Origin: Scytonematopsis contorta HA4267-MV1
GTDB taxonomy: Bacteria > Cyanobacteriota > Cyanobacteriia > Cyanobacteriales > Nostocaceae
Direction: 5' to 3'
Assembly (NCBI GenBank): GCA_019359035.1
Contig: JAHHIC010000072.1
Location: 1 to 48,547 of the forward strand
DNA length: 48,547 nt
A program made the translations under genes and the position numbers. Under the pieces are notes generated by a model. The model made no database searches, was not told where the DNA came from, and was given only the letters and a program-made list of their open reading frames with translations. Of this stretch, positions 18,771 to 27,519 are shown piece after piece; the stretch's first letter is position 1; every line of letters begins with the position of its first letter.

Positions 18771-19574
18771 ATGAAAATTGCTGATTTCATTAAGGATTTT
18801 GAAGAATGGGCAAATCCAGCTTGGCAAGATAGCTGGGATAATTGTGGTTGGCAGATTGAACCTGGTGTATTAAACGAGGAAGCTGGTGTTTTGGTCTGTT
18901 TGACACCGACTTTAGCTGTCATGCATGAGGCGATCGCACTCAGGAGTAAAGGAATTCCGGTAAATTTAATTTTTGCCCACCATCCTCTTATTTTTAGCGC
19001 TCCCAAATCGTTACGTAGTGGGAACCCTATAACAGAAATGGCTAGGTTATCTTTTACGCATAACATCGGTGTTTATAGTGCCCATACAAATTTTGACCAA
19101 GTGCAAGATGGAACTGCTGATGTTTTGGCACAAATTTTGGAATTGCAAGAAGTAACTCCTGTTGTACCCACTCAATCTGGCTTAGGGTATGGTCGTGTGG
19201 GAACTTTAAAAGAAGCAATAACTTTAGAAAATCTACTAGCAACAATTCAAATTAAACTAAACCCACCAAATCTTTTATTTTCTCCATCTGTAGATTTACA
19301 GCAAAGCATTCAAAAAATCGCTGTATTAGGTGGTTCTGGAGCAAGTTTTATATCCGCAGTAGTCAAAACAAAAGCTCAAGTTTACCTCACCTCGGACTGT
19401 AAATTTCACCAATTCCAAGAAAGTCGAGACAAGGATTTAATTTTGGTTGACGCTGGACATTACGCAACAGAGCGTCCTGCTTGTCAGCGTTTAGTAGAAA
19501 AGTTTCAATCTTTAAAACTTTCTTTTGTACAGCTAAGTCAAAAAGATGAAGATTTCCGCGTTTTTTACCAATAG
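18771..19574 (+). CDS. Nif3-like dinuclear metal centre protein
   Basis: A 267-aa protein of the NIF3/YqfO/YbgI family. Metal-ligand motifs are FAHHPLIF (about residues 64-71), AHTNFDQVQDG (about 104-114) and near the C-terminus DAGHYATERPACQ (about 230-242). These would hold a two-metal site. The central segment (about 130-190) is short, so this is the compact form without the long inserted domain. Members have been proposed as GTP cyclohydrolase I type 2, but the function is not settled. It contains one GCGATCGC (HIP1) site at 18930. Confidence 0.93.
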   Translation: MKIADFIKDFEEWANPAWQDSWDNCGWQIEPGVLNEEAGVLVCLTPTLAVMHEAIALRSKGIPVNLIFAHHPLIFSAPKSLRSGNPITEMARLSFTHNIGVYSAHTNFDQVQDGTADVLAQILELQEVTPVVPTQSGLGYGRVGTLKEAITLENLLATIQIKLNPPNLLFSPSVDLQQSIQKIAVLGGSGASFISAVVKTKAQVYLTSDCKFHQFQESRDKDLILVDAGHYATERPACQRLVEKFQSLKLSFVQLSQKDEDFRVFYQ

Positions 19575-19576
19575 CC

Positions 19577-19690
19577 ATCAGCAATTCGCAATTCGCAGTT
19601 CGCAATTAATTATATAATTATGCAATTAATTGAATAATTAATAAATTGCTAATAATTGCGAATTGCGAATTCATAATTGCGAATTGCTTA
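19577..19690. repeat. AATTGCGAATTG-type repeat cluster
   Basis: Left part CAGCAATTCGCAATTCGCAG, right part TTGCGAATTGCGAATTC, separated by AT-rich ATTAATTATATAATTAT. The two flanks are complementary, so the whole can fold as a long AT-rich hairpin. A further GAATTGCGAATTG copy lies at about 19948-19964. It begins 2 bases after the Nif3-like stop. Confidence 0.8.
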
Positions 19691-19702
19691 TGGGGGGCTT
19701 AA

Positions 19703-19846
19703 GAGGTCATTTATAAAGTAAAAGTTAAATTGACGTAGGATGGGTTAGGCGCATTTGTAGTAAATATTTGGAGGCTCTTTAAGTTATATGAAGCGCCGTA
19801 ACCCATCAATTATATAGACTTAATGTTTACTTTATATATCACCTCT
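19703..19846. mobile_element. MITE-like element, 144 bp, long imperfect terminal inverted repeats
   Basis: The left end GAGGTCATTTATAAAGTAAA matches the complement of the right end GAGGTGATATATAAAGTAAA. Further in, GATGGGTTAGGCGC pairs with GCGCCGTAACCCATC. TAA flanks both ends (left ...CTTAA, right TAAAT), which would fit a 3-bp target duplication. There is no coding capacity. A non-autonomous element mobilised in trans is the natural reading. Confidence 0.72.
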
Positions 19847-20531
19847 AAATAAAGGTGTCCTAACTTTGCCTCCATAATTAAATAATGGTGCAAGTACCTT
19901 AATTGCCAATTAAGCAATTTTAATTGGTTAATTGATTAAGGAACATTGCGAATTGCGAATTGTTTTGGACAGAGATAGTTAATTGGAATATTTATAGATA
20001 TACATCACTTCTAATTATCTTTTTTAAATAAAAAATTTAACTTTTAAAAACCTTTATAAAATATTAAAATCTGTTTAAGTTTTTTTTGCCAGAGATTATT
20101 TTATATTTTGAATTGAGTATACATTGAAAAATGTAGAGACGTAACATGTTACGTCTCTATTGATTTGTAGCGAAAATAATGATAATGTCTAATTACATAT
20201 ATAAATAAAATCAATATTTTAAAGTAACACAAGTTCTGACTATAGAGATAATACCATAAAGCTACAAGATAATAAAAAGAATAGTAGCCATCAAAATTAC
20301 AAATACTTATTGGTGTAAATAACTAACTAAAATAGTATTTACTATAAATACTACTGACAGCAGAAATCTCTTGTGGCTCACGGATTCACATAGATAATGT
20401 TTATTTGTAATTAGCATTAATTCTTCATTGCTAAAAAATGAAGAGTTATTTTTCATGGGTGTATTAAAAGTCGTGACCGCTAGATTTTAAAACTGTCAGC
20501 AAGATAGCGAAAATAAAGTGTGAGGAGAACA
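19847..20531. other. AT-rich intergenic region upstream of the porin
   Basis: A palindrome of the GTAGAGACG family lies at 20133-20160 (GTAGAGACGTAACATGTTACGTCTCTAT, last base not paired). The final 20 bases hold a good ribosome site, GAGGAG at about 20523-20528, 4 bases before the ATG at 20532. Otherwise it is AT-rich with no convincing gene. The porin promoter should be here. Confidence 0.6.
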
Positions 20532-20654
20532 ATGATGAACAAATATCTACTAGCGTCTGCTGGTGGGGTAAGTTATTTATGCTTACTTGCTGGATTGTCA
20601 CCTGTAAAAGCCCAAATCGTAGCTTCCAATGCAGCATCAGAATCTGTTAAGTAA
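20532..20654 (+). pseudogene. Detached signal-peptide fragment of the porin
   Basis: This 40-codon frame has a strong ribosome site (GAGGAG). It encodes a signal peptide (MMNKYLLASAGGVSYLC, hydrophobic run, cleavage near VKA-Q) and then IVASNAASESVK before a TAA. That matches how iron-uptake porins begin. The porin body (20778-22583) is in the same frame but lacks any signal peptide. The stop is the first base set of a MITE-like insertion. Most likely this is the original 5' end of the porin gene. A free-standing 40-aa peptide is possible but less likely. Confidence 0.78.
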
Positions 20655-20778
20655 GTAGGCGTTAAAAAGAACGACTATATTTAGTTTTCTAAATAAGCTC
20701 TAACTCAATCTGAATCAAGCTTTTCGTTTAACTTTACATTCTGTTACATAGTTCGGTTTATTTTCACTCACCTACTTA
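20652..20778. mobile_element. MITE-like insertion, about 125 bp, inside the porin gene
   Basis: The ends TAAGTAGG (20652-20659) and CCTACTTA (20771-20778) are exact complements. Imperfect matching continues inward (GCGTTAAAAAGAACGACTAT against the complement GTGAGTGAAAATAAACCGAACTAT). The TA at both outermost positions would fit a TA target duplication, as with IS630/mariner-type elements. It carries three in-frame stops (TAA 20652, TAG 20682, TAA 20694). Removing 125 bases precisely does not restore the porin frame, so later small changes or a different boundary must be assumed. Confidence 0.7.
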
Positions 20779-22583
20779 TGCCAACAAAAAGTTCTGATAG
20801 CAATACTTACACAGCAGAAAATAGCTTTGAAAACGAGTTTTCCTTCCCACTTGCGAATACGCAATCGGAAACTACGCAATTGCAAGCGACAACAAAAGAA
20901 AATAAGCTTTCCCCAACACCTACTCCCGTTTTCAGCCAACCTCAAGAATCCAAGCAAAATAAGCTTTCTCCAACTTCAGTTCCCGTTCTGAATCAACCAG
21001 CAAAGTCATCAGACAATTTGGGACAGGTAACATCTGTATCCCAACTTTCAGACGTACAGCCTACAGATTGGGCATTTCAAGCATTACAATCTCTTGTTGA
21101 GCGTTATGGATGTATTGCAGGATACCCAAATAGAACTTTCCGTGGCAATCGAGCGATGACTCGCTACGAATTTGCAGCAGGGTTAAATGCTTGTTTAGAT
21201 AAAGTTAATGAATTAATAGCCACAGCAACTGCTGACCTAGTTAAAAAAGAAGACCTAGCAACCTTACAAAAGCTGCAAGAAACATTTGCAGCAGAACTGG
21301 CAACACTGCGTGGTAGAGTAGACGCATTAGAATCGCGCACAGCACAACTAGAAGCGAATCAATTTTCCACCACAACCAAACTCAGCGGTGAAGCTATTTT
21401 TTCTGTAATTGGTGCGACAGGTGGAGCACCTGGTAGAGATAATCCCAATATTGTTCTGAACAACCGAGTTAGATTAAATCTCAACACCAGTTTTACAGGA
21501 AAAGATTTACTTATAACTGGTTTACAAGCCCATAACTTCTTGGGTGGTTTCAGTGGTAGCGGTAGTGTACAAGAAAGTTTAGGCTTAAGCTCAGCACTAA
21601 GCGCAAGTAATGCACGCACAAGCTTTGAACCACAATTCCCCGGTATTGACCCAAAAACCTTAAGTGCGAGAGGTGCTAACAGCTTAGAGCTTTATAAACT
21701 ACTCTATATATTCCCTGTTGCTGACAAATTAACCTTATTTGCTGGAACCGCAGCAGAAGTGTCTGACGCATTTCCTGCTATTACTCCATTTTATGGAGAA
21801 GGACAGGAATCAATATCTCGCTTTGGTAGCTTAAACCCAGTACTGCGAGTTTCTGGAGGAACATCCGGTAATGGCTTAGCATCAGCAGCAGGATTTATTT
21901 TCAATCTTTCGGATAGTATCGATTTGCGAGCTTTGTACGGTAGTGTAACCGCTAACTTACCTAACAGAGGAGCGAGTAACCCTCTGGGAGCAGGCGTTTT
22001 TAATGGTAGTAGTGTTGTAGCTACACAATTAACAATAAAACCAAGTAAATCAATAGATATTGGTCTAAATTATGCTCATAGTTACCACCAAATCAATATT
22101 TTGGGTACAGGTTTAGCTAGCGATGATATTTTTGCTTTAGCGCTACCAACTGCACGTCTAGATGTTCCTGTTAATTTAAATTCTTTTGGTGGAACTGTGA
22201 CATGGAGATTTTCACCACAAATTGCTTTATCTGGTTACGGAGCAGCAATATTTGTTGATGACTCCTTAACAACAGTCAATGCTTCCAGCACCTTCACTAG
22301 TTGGATGGTAGGCTTACATTTCCGCGACTTAATCAAAAAAGGAAATTCTGCGGGAATTCTTTTTGGACAGCCACTTTACCGTACAGATGCTAGTGGAGAT
22401 GCAAGGCTCGCAAATGCAGGTGTTAATCGAGCTACACCATATCATCTAGAAGGATACTACCGCTTCCGGGTCAGCGACAATATTAGCATTACACCTGGTG
22501 CGTTTGTTCTATTCAATCCTGAAGGTGATAGCCGTAACGAAACCACAGCTGTTGGAGTGTTGCGTACCACCTTCACATTTTAA
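20778..22583 (+). CDS. SLH-domain OprB-type porin (iron-uptake porin family), lacking its signal peptide
   Basis: A 601-aa reading frame. Residues about 75-140 are an S-layer homology domain (VTSVSQLSDVQPTDWAFQALQSLVERYGCIAGYPNRTFRGNRAMTR type), which binds peptidoglycan-linked polymer. Residues about 150-195 form a coiled coil. The rest is an OprB-like outer-membrane beta barrel ending in TAVGVLRTTFTF with terminal Phe. Members mediate outer-membrane passage of iron and small solutes in cyanobacteria. The frame starts at an ATG with no ribosome site and no signal peptide. A proper start and signal peptide lie 246 bases upstream in the same frame, separated by a MITE-like insertion with stops. 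As read, the product cannot reach the outer membrane, so this may be a recent pseudogene. Confidence 0.88.
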   Translation: MPTKSSDSNTYTAENSFENEFSFPLANTQSETTQLQATTKENKLSPTPTPVFSQPQESKQNKLSPTSVPVLNQPAKSSDNLGQVTSVSQLSDVQPTDWAFQALQSLVERYGCIAGYPNRTFRGNRAMTRYEFAAGLNACLDKVNELIATATADLVKKEDLATLQKLQETFAAELATLRGRVDALESRTAQLEANQFSTTTKLSGEAIFSVIGATGGAPGRDNPNIVLNNRVRLNLNTSFTGKDLLITGLQAHNFLGGFSGSGSVQESLGLSSALSASNARTSFEPQFPGIDPKTLSARGANSLELYKLLYIFPVADKLTLFAGTAAEVSDAFPAITPFYGEGQESISRFGSLNPVLRVSGGTSGNGLASAAGFIFNLSDSIDLRALYGSVTANLPNRGASNPLGAGVFNGSSVVATQLTIKPSKSIDIGLNYAHSYHQINILGTGLASDDIFALALPTARLDVPVNLNSFGGTVTWRFSPQIALSGYGAAIFVDDSLTTVNASSTFTSWMVGLHFRDLIKKGNSAGILFGQPLYRTDASGDARLANAGVNRATPYHLEGYYRFRVSDNISITPGAFVLFNPEGDSRNETTAVGVLRTTFTF

Positions 22584-22590
22584 TATTTTT

Positions 22591-22640
22591 GTAGAGACGC
22601 TATTTATGGCGTGTAGAGACGCGATTTATCGCGTCTCTAC
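22591..22640. repeat. Tandem pair of GTAGAGACG-family palindromes
   Basis: The first copy is partial (22591-22612, GTAGAGACGCTATTTATGGC, right arm incomplete). The second is nearly perfect (22613-22640). It lies between convergent genes, and the right edge (CTAC) supplies the TAG stop codon of hisIE at 22637-22639. It could also stop transcription from both sides. Confidence 0.9.
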
Positions 22641-23302
22641 CTGCGTCTTTCTTGTAATTTTCGATAAACAGCCTTCAGGTCAACATTGTGATGTGCTAAT
22701 GCGACCAAAGTATGATAAAGTAAATCACCAACTTCTCCAGCAATCCCATCTTTATCATCGTCTTTAAAAGCCATTATTACTTCAGCGGTTTCTTCACCGA
22801 TTTTTTTCAAAATTTTGTTGTCACCCTCAGCAAATAATTTACAGGTGTAAGATTTCTCACTTGGGTTGTCGCGTCGCTCGCAAATCACCTGAAAAACTTG
22901 TGACAAAGTATCTCCTGGAGGAGCAACAATTGTTCCTTCTACCTGATGAAAACAACTACGTTCTCCTGTGTGACAAGCAATGTCACCTACTTGTTCTACC
23001 ACCACCAGTAGGGCATCGCTGTCACAGTCATAACGGATACTCTTGACGATTTGAGTATGTCCGGAAGTCCCTCCCTTGTGCCATAGTTCTTTACGGGAAC
23101 GACTCCAAAACCAAGTTTCTCCTGTTTCTAAAGTTTTTTGTAGCGAATCGTGGTTCATCCACGCCATCATTAACACTGTGCCATCTAAATAATCTTGGAC
23201 AATTGCCGGCACCAAGCCCCGTTCGTCGTAAGCAATTTTATCAATAGGTACAGCATTAACGGGTATAGCATGACCAAGTGAATGAGAGGGAGAAGAAAAC
23301 AT
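22637..23302 (-). CDS. hisIE: Phosphoribosyl-AMP cyclohydrolase / phosphoribosyl-ATP pyrophosphatase (HisIE)
   Basis: A 221-aa bifunctional histidine biosynthesis enzyme (steps 2 and 3: PR-ATP to PR-AMP, then ring opening to ProFAR). The HisI domain, residues about 20-125, shows [34 protein letters not shown] and the metal site [27 protein letters not shown]. The HisE domain, about 130-221, shows [18 protein letters not shown] and [17 protein letters not shown]. Both domains look complete. There is no his operon around it, which is normal in cyanobacteria. The gene ends RRR-stop exactly at a palindromic repeat. Confidence 0.97.
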   Translation of the reverse strand: MFSSPSHSLGHAIPVNAVPIDKIAYDERGLVPAIVQDYLDGTVLMMAWMNHDSLQKTLETGETWFWSRSRKELWHKGGTSGHTQIVKSIRYDCDSDALLVVVEQVGDIACHTGERSCFHQVEGTIVAPPGDTLSQVFQVICERRDNPSEKSYTCKLFAEGDNKILKKIGEETAEVIMAFKDDDKDGIAGEVGDLLYHTLVALAHHNVDLKAVYRKLQERRR

Positions 23303-23405
23303 ACCAACTGCTTCAATAGATGAGAGAATGATTTATGACTTCAAGATATCATTCTGAATGGAGCAGAAAAGTGTGTTTTTGTGGATGAACAATTGTTATC
23401 AAATT

Positions 23406-23594
23406 TTACACAAGACCACTCATATGCTTTGCTGTTTGCGTTTTTACAGCGCTTAAAGCAACGCGGTGAGCCTGAGAAGCTTCGCCGTACCAATGAATCG
23501 CGGAGTTGAAAGCAACTCGATAAATCTCCTGGTATGTTTCAGAAAACACAGAGCGAATTTCAAAAGGCAAGTCTTGATTGGACTTGTATAACAT
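23406..23594 (-). CDS. ChaB-like small protein
   Basis: A 62-aa protein. The pattern LYKSNQDLPFEIRSVFSETYQEIYRVAFNSAIHWYG...AHRVALSAVKTQ matches the ChaB family (YKxxxDLPxxVxxxLPxxAQxIYxxAFNxA...AHxVAWxAVK). ChaB was named as a regulator of the ChaA cation exchanger in E. coli, but the biochemical role of cyanobacterial members is unknown. AGGAAA lies about 8 bases before the ATG at 23594. It stands alone between hisIE and hemL. Confidence 0.85.
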   Translation of the reverse strand: MLYKSNQDLPFEIRSVFSETYQEIYRVAFNSAIHWYGEASQAHRVALSAVKTQTAKHMSGLV

Positions 23595-23700
23595 AATGTT
23601 ATTTTCCTGGTTCAGCTAACTTATTACCATATAAGTTTGAAAAAGGGTTTTCAACTGTCGCAGGGTAGAACTTTTAGTTTACAGATATAAGGAGACAACC

Positions 23701-24999
23701 TTGGTAAATACAACGATTAAAACCAGCAAATCACAAGAAATCTTTGCCGCTGCTCAAAATCTTATGCCAGGTGGGGTTAGCTCTCCCGTCCGCGCTTTTA
23801 AGTCTGTTGGTGGACAACCGATTGTTTTTGACCATGTTAAGGGTGCATACATTTGGGATGTGGATGGAAACGAGTACATCGATTACGTAGGTACGTGGGG
23901 TCCAGCAATTTGCGGACATACACATCCTGATGTTATTAACGCTCTCCACTCCGCTTTGGACAAAGGTACAAGCTTTGGTGCTCCTTGTGCATTGGAAAAT
24001 GTGCTGGCTGAGATGGTTATCGATGCAGTTCCCAGTATCGAAATGGTACGATTTGTCAACTCTGGAACTGAAGCTTGTATGGCCGTATTGCGCTTAATGC
24101 GAGCTTTTACGGGACGCGAAAAAGTTATCAAATTTGAAGGCTGTTACCACGGACACGCTGATATGTTCTTGGTGAAAGCTGGTTCTGGTGTGGCAACTCT
24201 CGGTTTACCAGATTCCCCTGGAGTTCCTAAGGCAGTAACTAGTAGCACTTTAACTGCACCTTACAATGATTTGGATGCTGTGAGAGCATTGTTTGAAGAA
24301 AACCGCGACGAAATAGCAGGATTAATTCTTGAACCAGTAGTGGGAAATGCTGGATTTATTCCACCCGATGCTGGTTTCTTGGAGGGTTTACGGGAACTTA
24401 CGCAAGAACATGGAGCATTATTAGTATTCGATGAAGTGATGACAGGTTTTCGTATTGCTTACGGTGGGGCACAAGAAAAGTTTGGTATAACTCCCGACTT
24501 AACAACCTTAGGTAAAATCATCGGTGGTGGCTTACCAGTGGGAGCCTACGGTGGTCGTAAAGATATTATGCAAATGGTTGCTCCCGCAGGTCCGATGTAT
24601 CAAGCAGGAACACTTTCTGGTAACCCTTTAGCAATGACAGCAGGTATTAAGACACTGGAATTATTGCAGAAAGCTGGTAATTACGAATATTTGGATAAAA
24701 TTACCAAAAAACTTGCCTCTGGGATGCTAAAAATCGCCCAAGAAACTGGTCACGAAGCTTGTGGTGGACAAATTAGTGGTATGTTTGGCTTCTTCTTTAC
24801 TAAAGGCCCAGTGCATAATTACGAAGATGCCAAAAAGTGCGATTTGCAAAAGTTTGGTCGCTTCCATCGCGGTATGTTGGAGCATGGGGTTTATTTAGCT
24901 CCTTCCCAGTTTGAGGCTGGATTTACTTCCTTAGCTCATACTGATGAAGATATTGAGCGCACGCTACAGGCTGCACGAGACGTGATGAGTAGCCTCTAG
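23701..24999 (+). CDS. hemL: Glutamate-1-semialdehyde 2,1-aminomutase
   Basis: A 432-aa PLP enzyme, the usual length. It turns glutamate-1-semialdehyde into 5-aminolevulinate, the committed precursor of chlorophyll, haem and bilins. The PLP lysine is K272 in [28 protein letters not shown] (243-251), [20 protein letters not shown] (120-139) and CYHGHAD (148-154) are typical. The start is TTG at 23701, since AAGGAG sits 6 bases upstream (23689-23694) and the N-terminus aligns with the family. A TTG start on an essential gene may tune expression. Confidence 0.98.
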   Translation: MVNTTIKTSKSQEIFAAAQNLMPGGVSSPVRAFKSVGGQPIVFDHVKGAYIWDVDGNEYIDYVGTWGPAICGHTHPDVINALHSALDKGTSFGAPCALENVLAEMVIDAVPSIEMVRFVNSGTEACMAVLRLMRAFTGREKVIKFEGCYHGHADMFLVKAGSGVATLGLPDSPGVPKAVTSSTLTAPYNDLDAVRALFEENRDEIAGLILEPVVGNAGFIPPDAGFLEGLRELTQEHGALLVFDEVMTGFRIAYGGAQEKFGITPDLTTLGKIIGGGLPVGAYGGRKDIMQMVAPAGPMYQAGTLSGNPLAMTAGIKTLELLQKAGNYEYLDKITKKLASGMLKIAQETGHEACGGQISGMFGFFFTKGPVHNYEDAKKCDLQKFGRFHRGMLEHGVYLAPSQFEAGFTSLAHTDEDIERTLQAARDVMSSL

Positions 25000-25047
25000 G
25001 AATCTTAAAAACCCCACCCCCAACCCCAACTCAACCCTCTCCCCTAG

Positions 25048-25250
25048 GGGGCTACCCTGTACACACAAATAAACCCCTGAACTAAAGTTCGGGCTAAAAG
25101 CTGAAACCCGTTGAAACGGGTTAGAATTTACACTCTTATCTTGCTTTCAACCCGTTTTTAACGGGTTTTAGCTTTTAGCCCGAACTTTAGTTCAGGGTAT
25201 TTTGGAGAAATTTAGGATTATTTCAAGATTTATGTGTACGCGGTAGCCCC
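25048..25250. repeat. Nested 203-bp inverted repeat element
   Basis: Outer arms GGGGCTACC (25048-25056) and GGTAGCCCC (25242-25250) frame the element. The inner arms are 27 bp and perfect: 25075-25101 (begins CCCTGAACTAAAG) against 25171-25197 (ends CTTTAGTTCAGGG). Between them two smaller hairpins, AACCCGTTGAAACGGGTT and AACCCGTTTTTAACGGGTT, lie side by side. The transcript would form a long cruciform-like structure. It sits between hemL and the metallothionein gene. It is probably a MITE-type or REP-type element with no coding capacity. Confidence 0.88.
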
Positions 25251-25291
25251 AAGGGGGGAGGACTACTATATAACTATGTAACTATTAATTG

Positions 25292-25456
25292 TTAAGCACA
25301 ACCACACTTGCTGTTGCCACAGCCTTTTATTGTTTTGTGCCCTTCCGCACAACCATCAGAACAATAATATTTACCTTCTTTCTCGACTGCTTTGTCTGTG
25401 GAGATAACACATAAACAGGTGGAGCAGGCACATTTCATTAAAGTAGCGCTGGTCAT
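25292..25456 (-). CDS. smtA: Bacterial metallothionein (SmtA type)
   Basis: A 54-aa zinc/cadmium-binding protein. It opens MTSATLMKCACSTCLC and contains YYCSDGCAEGHK and KGCGNSKCGCA. It has nine cysteines at 9, 11, 14, 16, 32, 36, 46, 51 and 53, matching the nine of Synechococcus SmtA, plus H40. The position of the second zinc-binding His of SmtA (H49 there) is N48 here, so the four-metal cluster may have an altered site. The ribosome site AGAGGG lies about 8 bases before the ATG. The promoter region has an SmtB-type operator (25502-25519), but no SmtB gene is adjacent. The protein probably buffers zinc or detoxifies metals in the cytoplasm. Confidence 0.95.
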   Translation of the reverse strand: MTSATLMKCACSTCLCVISTDKAVEKEGKYYCSDGCAEGHKTIKGCGNSKCGCA

Positions 25457-25501
25457 TATTACACCCTCTCTATAAATATTCTCTGAGACTAGTTTATGAG
25501 A

Positions 25502-25519
25502 TATGAATAATCTTTCATA
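25502..25519 (-). promoter_or_regulatory. Candidate SmtB/ArsR-type operator of the metallothionein gene
   Basis: TATGAA (25502-25507) and TTCATA (25514-25519) are exact complements six bases apart, giving TGAA-N6-TTCA. That is the core spacing of cyanobacterial SmtB/ZiaR-type sites. It is centred about 54 bases upstream of the metallothionein ATG, close to where a promoter would be. Binding is inferred. Confidence 0.65.
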
Positions 25520-25908
25520 CGTTCATTAACAAAACTTAATCTAATTTTCGATGTTGATAAATTATTAGTAATTAGATTATACAAATCAATTGGTAAATAA
25601 TATTAATTTACTGACGTAATAATACTTACAGCATGGCTGTATACAAGGCATCAATCATTAACAAATTAGCTTGAAATTTATTGAGAAAATAGTAGATTCA
25701 ACGAGGTTCAAATAAAGTACAGGGAAAGTAAACTGGGAGATGATGAATAGCAGGGGTTTTATGATACCTTTACGTAATCAGAGCGTTACTTTAGCAACTC
25801 TTTAAAGGATTTCCAGCAAAATTTACCTGGTAGTCGTGAATTTCGATTTAAATAATAGGTATAGAGTGTGTTTTTAGAGTTACTATTCGTGCAGCGAGTT
25901 GACAGTAC

Positions 25909-27519
25909 ATGAGCTACTGCGTAAATCCCAACTGTTCCCATCCAGAAAATCCAGAGTGCAGCGAACGTTGTCAGTCTTGTGGCTCGCGGCTTTTGTTGCG
26001 CGACCGTTATCGGGTACTGAAAGCGTTAGGTCAGGGAGGCTTCGGAGCGACATTTTTATGTAAAGATGAAGCGTTACCGGGCGAACCCAGTTGTGTAATC
26101 AAGCAACTACGACCTTCAGGAACTGCGCCACATATAATGCAAATGGCGCGGGAGCTATTTGAACGAGAAGCCAAAACCTTGGGAACTATTGGTAACCATC
26201 CCCAAGTTCCTAGACTCTTGGACTTTTTTGAAGAACGAGAGCAATTTTATCTCGTTCAGGAATATATCAACGGTTTGACTCTCCAACAAGAGATAAAACG
26301 TAATGGTGTATTTGGGGAAGCAGGATTAAAGCATTTTTTAAGCGAAATTCTGCCTCTAATGCAATATATCCACGGACGCAAGGTAATTCACCGCGATATC
26401 AAACCAGCAAATTTGATTCGCCGCGCTCAAGATGGTAGATTAGTACTAATAGACTTTGGAGCAGTCAAAAACGAAGTTACTCAAGTTTCAGTGAACGTGT
26501 CAGGACATACGGCACTAACAGCTTATGCGATAGGCACTCCAGGTTTCGCACCACCAGAACAAATGGCAATGCGTCCAGTTTATGCCAGTGATATTTACGC
26601 TTTAGGGGTAACAGGAATTTATTTATTAACTGGTAAATCTCCAAAAGACTTAGAATACAACCCCACAACAGGAGAAATGATGTGGGAACACCTAGTGCAT
26701 ATCAGTGACCACTTACAAAATGTGTTGCGAAAATGCCTAGAGGTGTCGGTACGTAACCGCTATCAATCAGCGGATGATGTACTGAAAGCGCTGGAAATGG
26801 AACCGTACATAGAGAGCTTAGCCAAAAGTTTGGTTGCTCAGCCATCTGGTAGCAAACCACCCTCTAACCAACGTTTAGAAGATTCAGCAGTACTATGTAG
26901 TAATCCTTCTGCAAATTTTTCTAGCGCAGGAGTAGCACAAGTTGCAGCAGCAATTAGAGCAAGACGTGCAAAAATGGAAGCTGCTAATAGCGGTGGAATG
27001 CGTCAAGGAATAATGACAGCAAAAACAACTGCTTTTACAAGCAGTAACAGCGGACCGAGTTCTACAGGAAAATCGCCTATGACACGTCAGCAATTAGATA
27101 CTCAAAGCTTGCTCACATCTTATACAAAAGGTAGAAGAGATTTTGCCCAGTTCAATTTAAGTTTAATTAACCTACAAGGAGCCGATTTACCTGGGGCTAA
27201 TTTTCATTCTTCTCAATTACAAAAAGCAAATCTTCAAGGAACTAATCTCTATAATAGTGATTTTGGTAGAGCTTCTCTTAACCGAGCAAATTTACGAGAT
27301 GCAAATTTGGGCAAAACCTACTTGAGTCATGCTGATTTAGAAGGAGCTGACCTGCGAGGAGCTGACCTTAGCTATGCTTATTTAAGCCATGCAAATCTTC
27401 GGGGAGCAAATCTATGTGGCGCTAATTTAACTGGTGCTAAAATTTCAGAAGAACAACTGGCATTAGCTAAAACTAATTGGATGACAGTACGTCCCAACGG
27501 TAGACGTGGCTTGTTATAA
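25909..27519 (+). CDS. Serine/threonine protein kinase with N-terminal Cys motif and pentapeptide repeats (SpkB-like)
   Basis: A 536-aa protein with three parts. Residues 1-30 hold five cysteines (C4, C9, C17, C21, C24) in a zinc-ribbon-like spacing. The kinase domain follows (about 34-300): GQGGFGATF at 41-49, lysine K65, HRDIKPANL with D163, DFG 182-184, GTPGFAPPEQ. Residues about 415-520 are pentapeptide repeats (ADLRGADLSYAYLSHANLRGANL), which fold as a right-handed beta helix. This layout matches Synechocystis SpkB, in which the Cys motif is linked to redox-dependent activity. The linker (310-410) is low in complexity. Substrates here are unknown. No strong ribosome site is seen before the ATG. 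Confidence 0.93.
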   Translation: MSYCVNPNCSHPENPECSERCQSCGSRLLLRDRYRVLKALGQGGFGATFLCKDEALPGEPSCVIKQLRPSGTAPHIMQMARELFEREAKTLGTIGNHPQVPRLLDFFEEREQFYLVQEYINGLTLQQEIKRNGVFGEAGLKHFLSEILPLMQYIHGRKVIHRDIKPANLIRRAQDGRLVLIDFGAVKNEVTQVSVNVSGHTALTAYAIGTPGFAPPEQMAMRPVYASDIYALGVTGIYLLTGKSPKDLEYNPTTGEMMWEHLVHISDHLQNVLRKCLEVSVRNRYQSADDVLKALEMEPYIESLAKSLVAQPSGSKPPSNQRLEDSAVLCSNPSANFSSAGVAQVAAAIRARRAKMEAANSGGMRQGIMTAKTTAFTSSNSGPSSTGKSPMTRQQLDTQSLLTSYTKGRRDFAQFNLSLINLQGADLPGANFHSSQLQKANLQGTNLYNSDFGRASLNRANLRDANLGKTYLSHADLEGADLRGADLSYAYLSHANLRGANLCGANLTGAKISEEQLALAKTNWMTVRPNGRRGLL

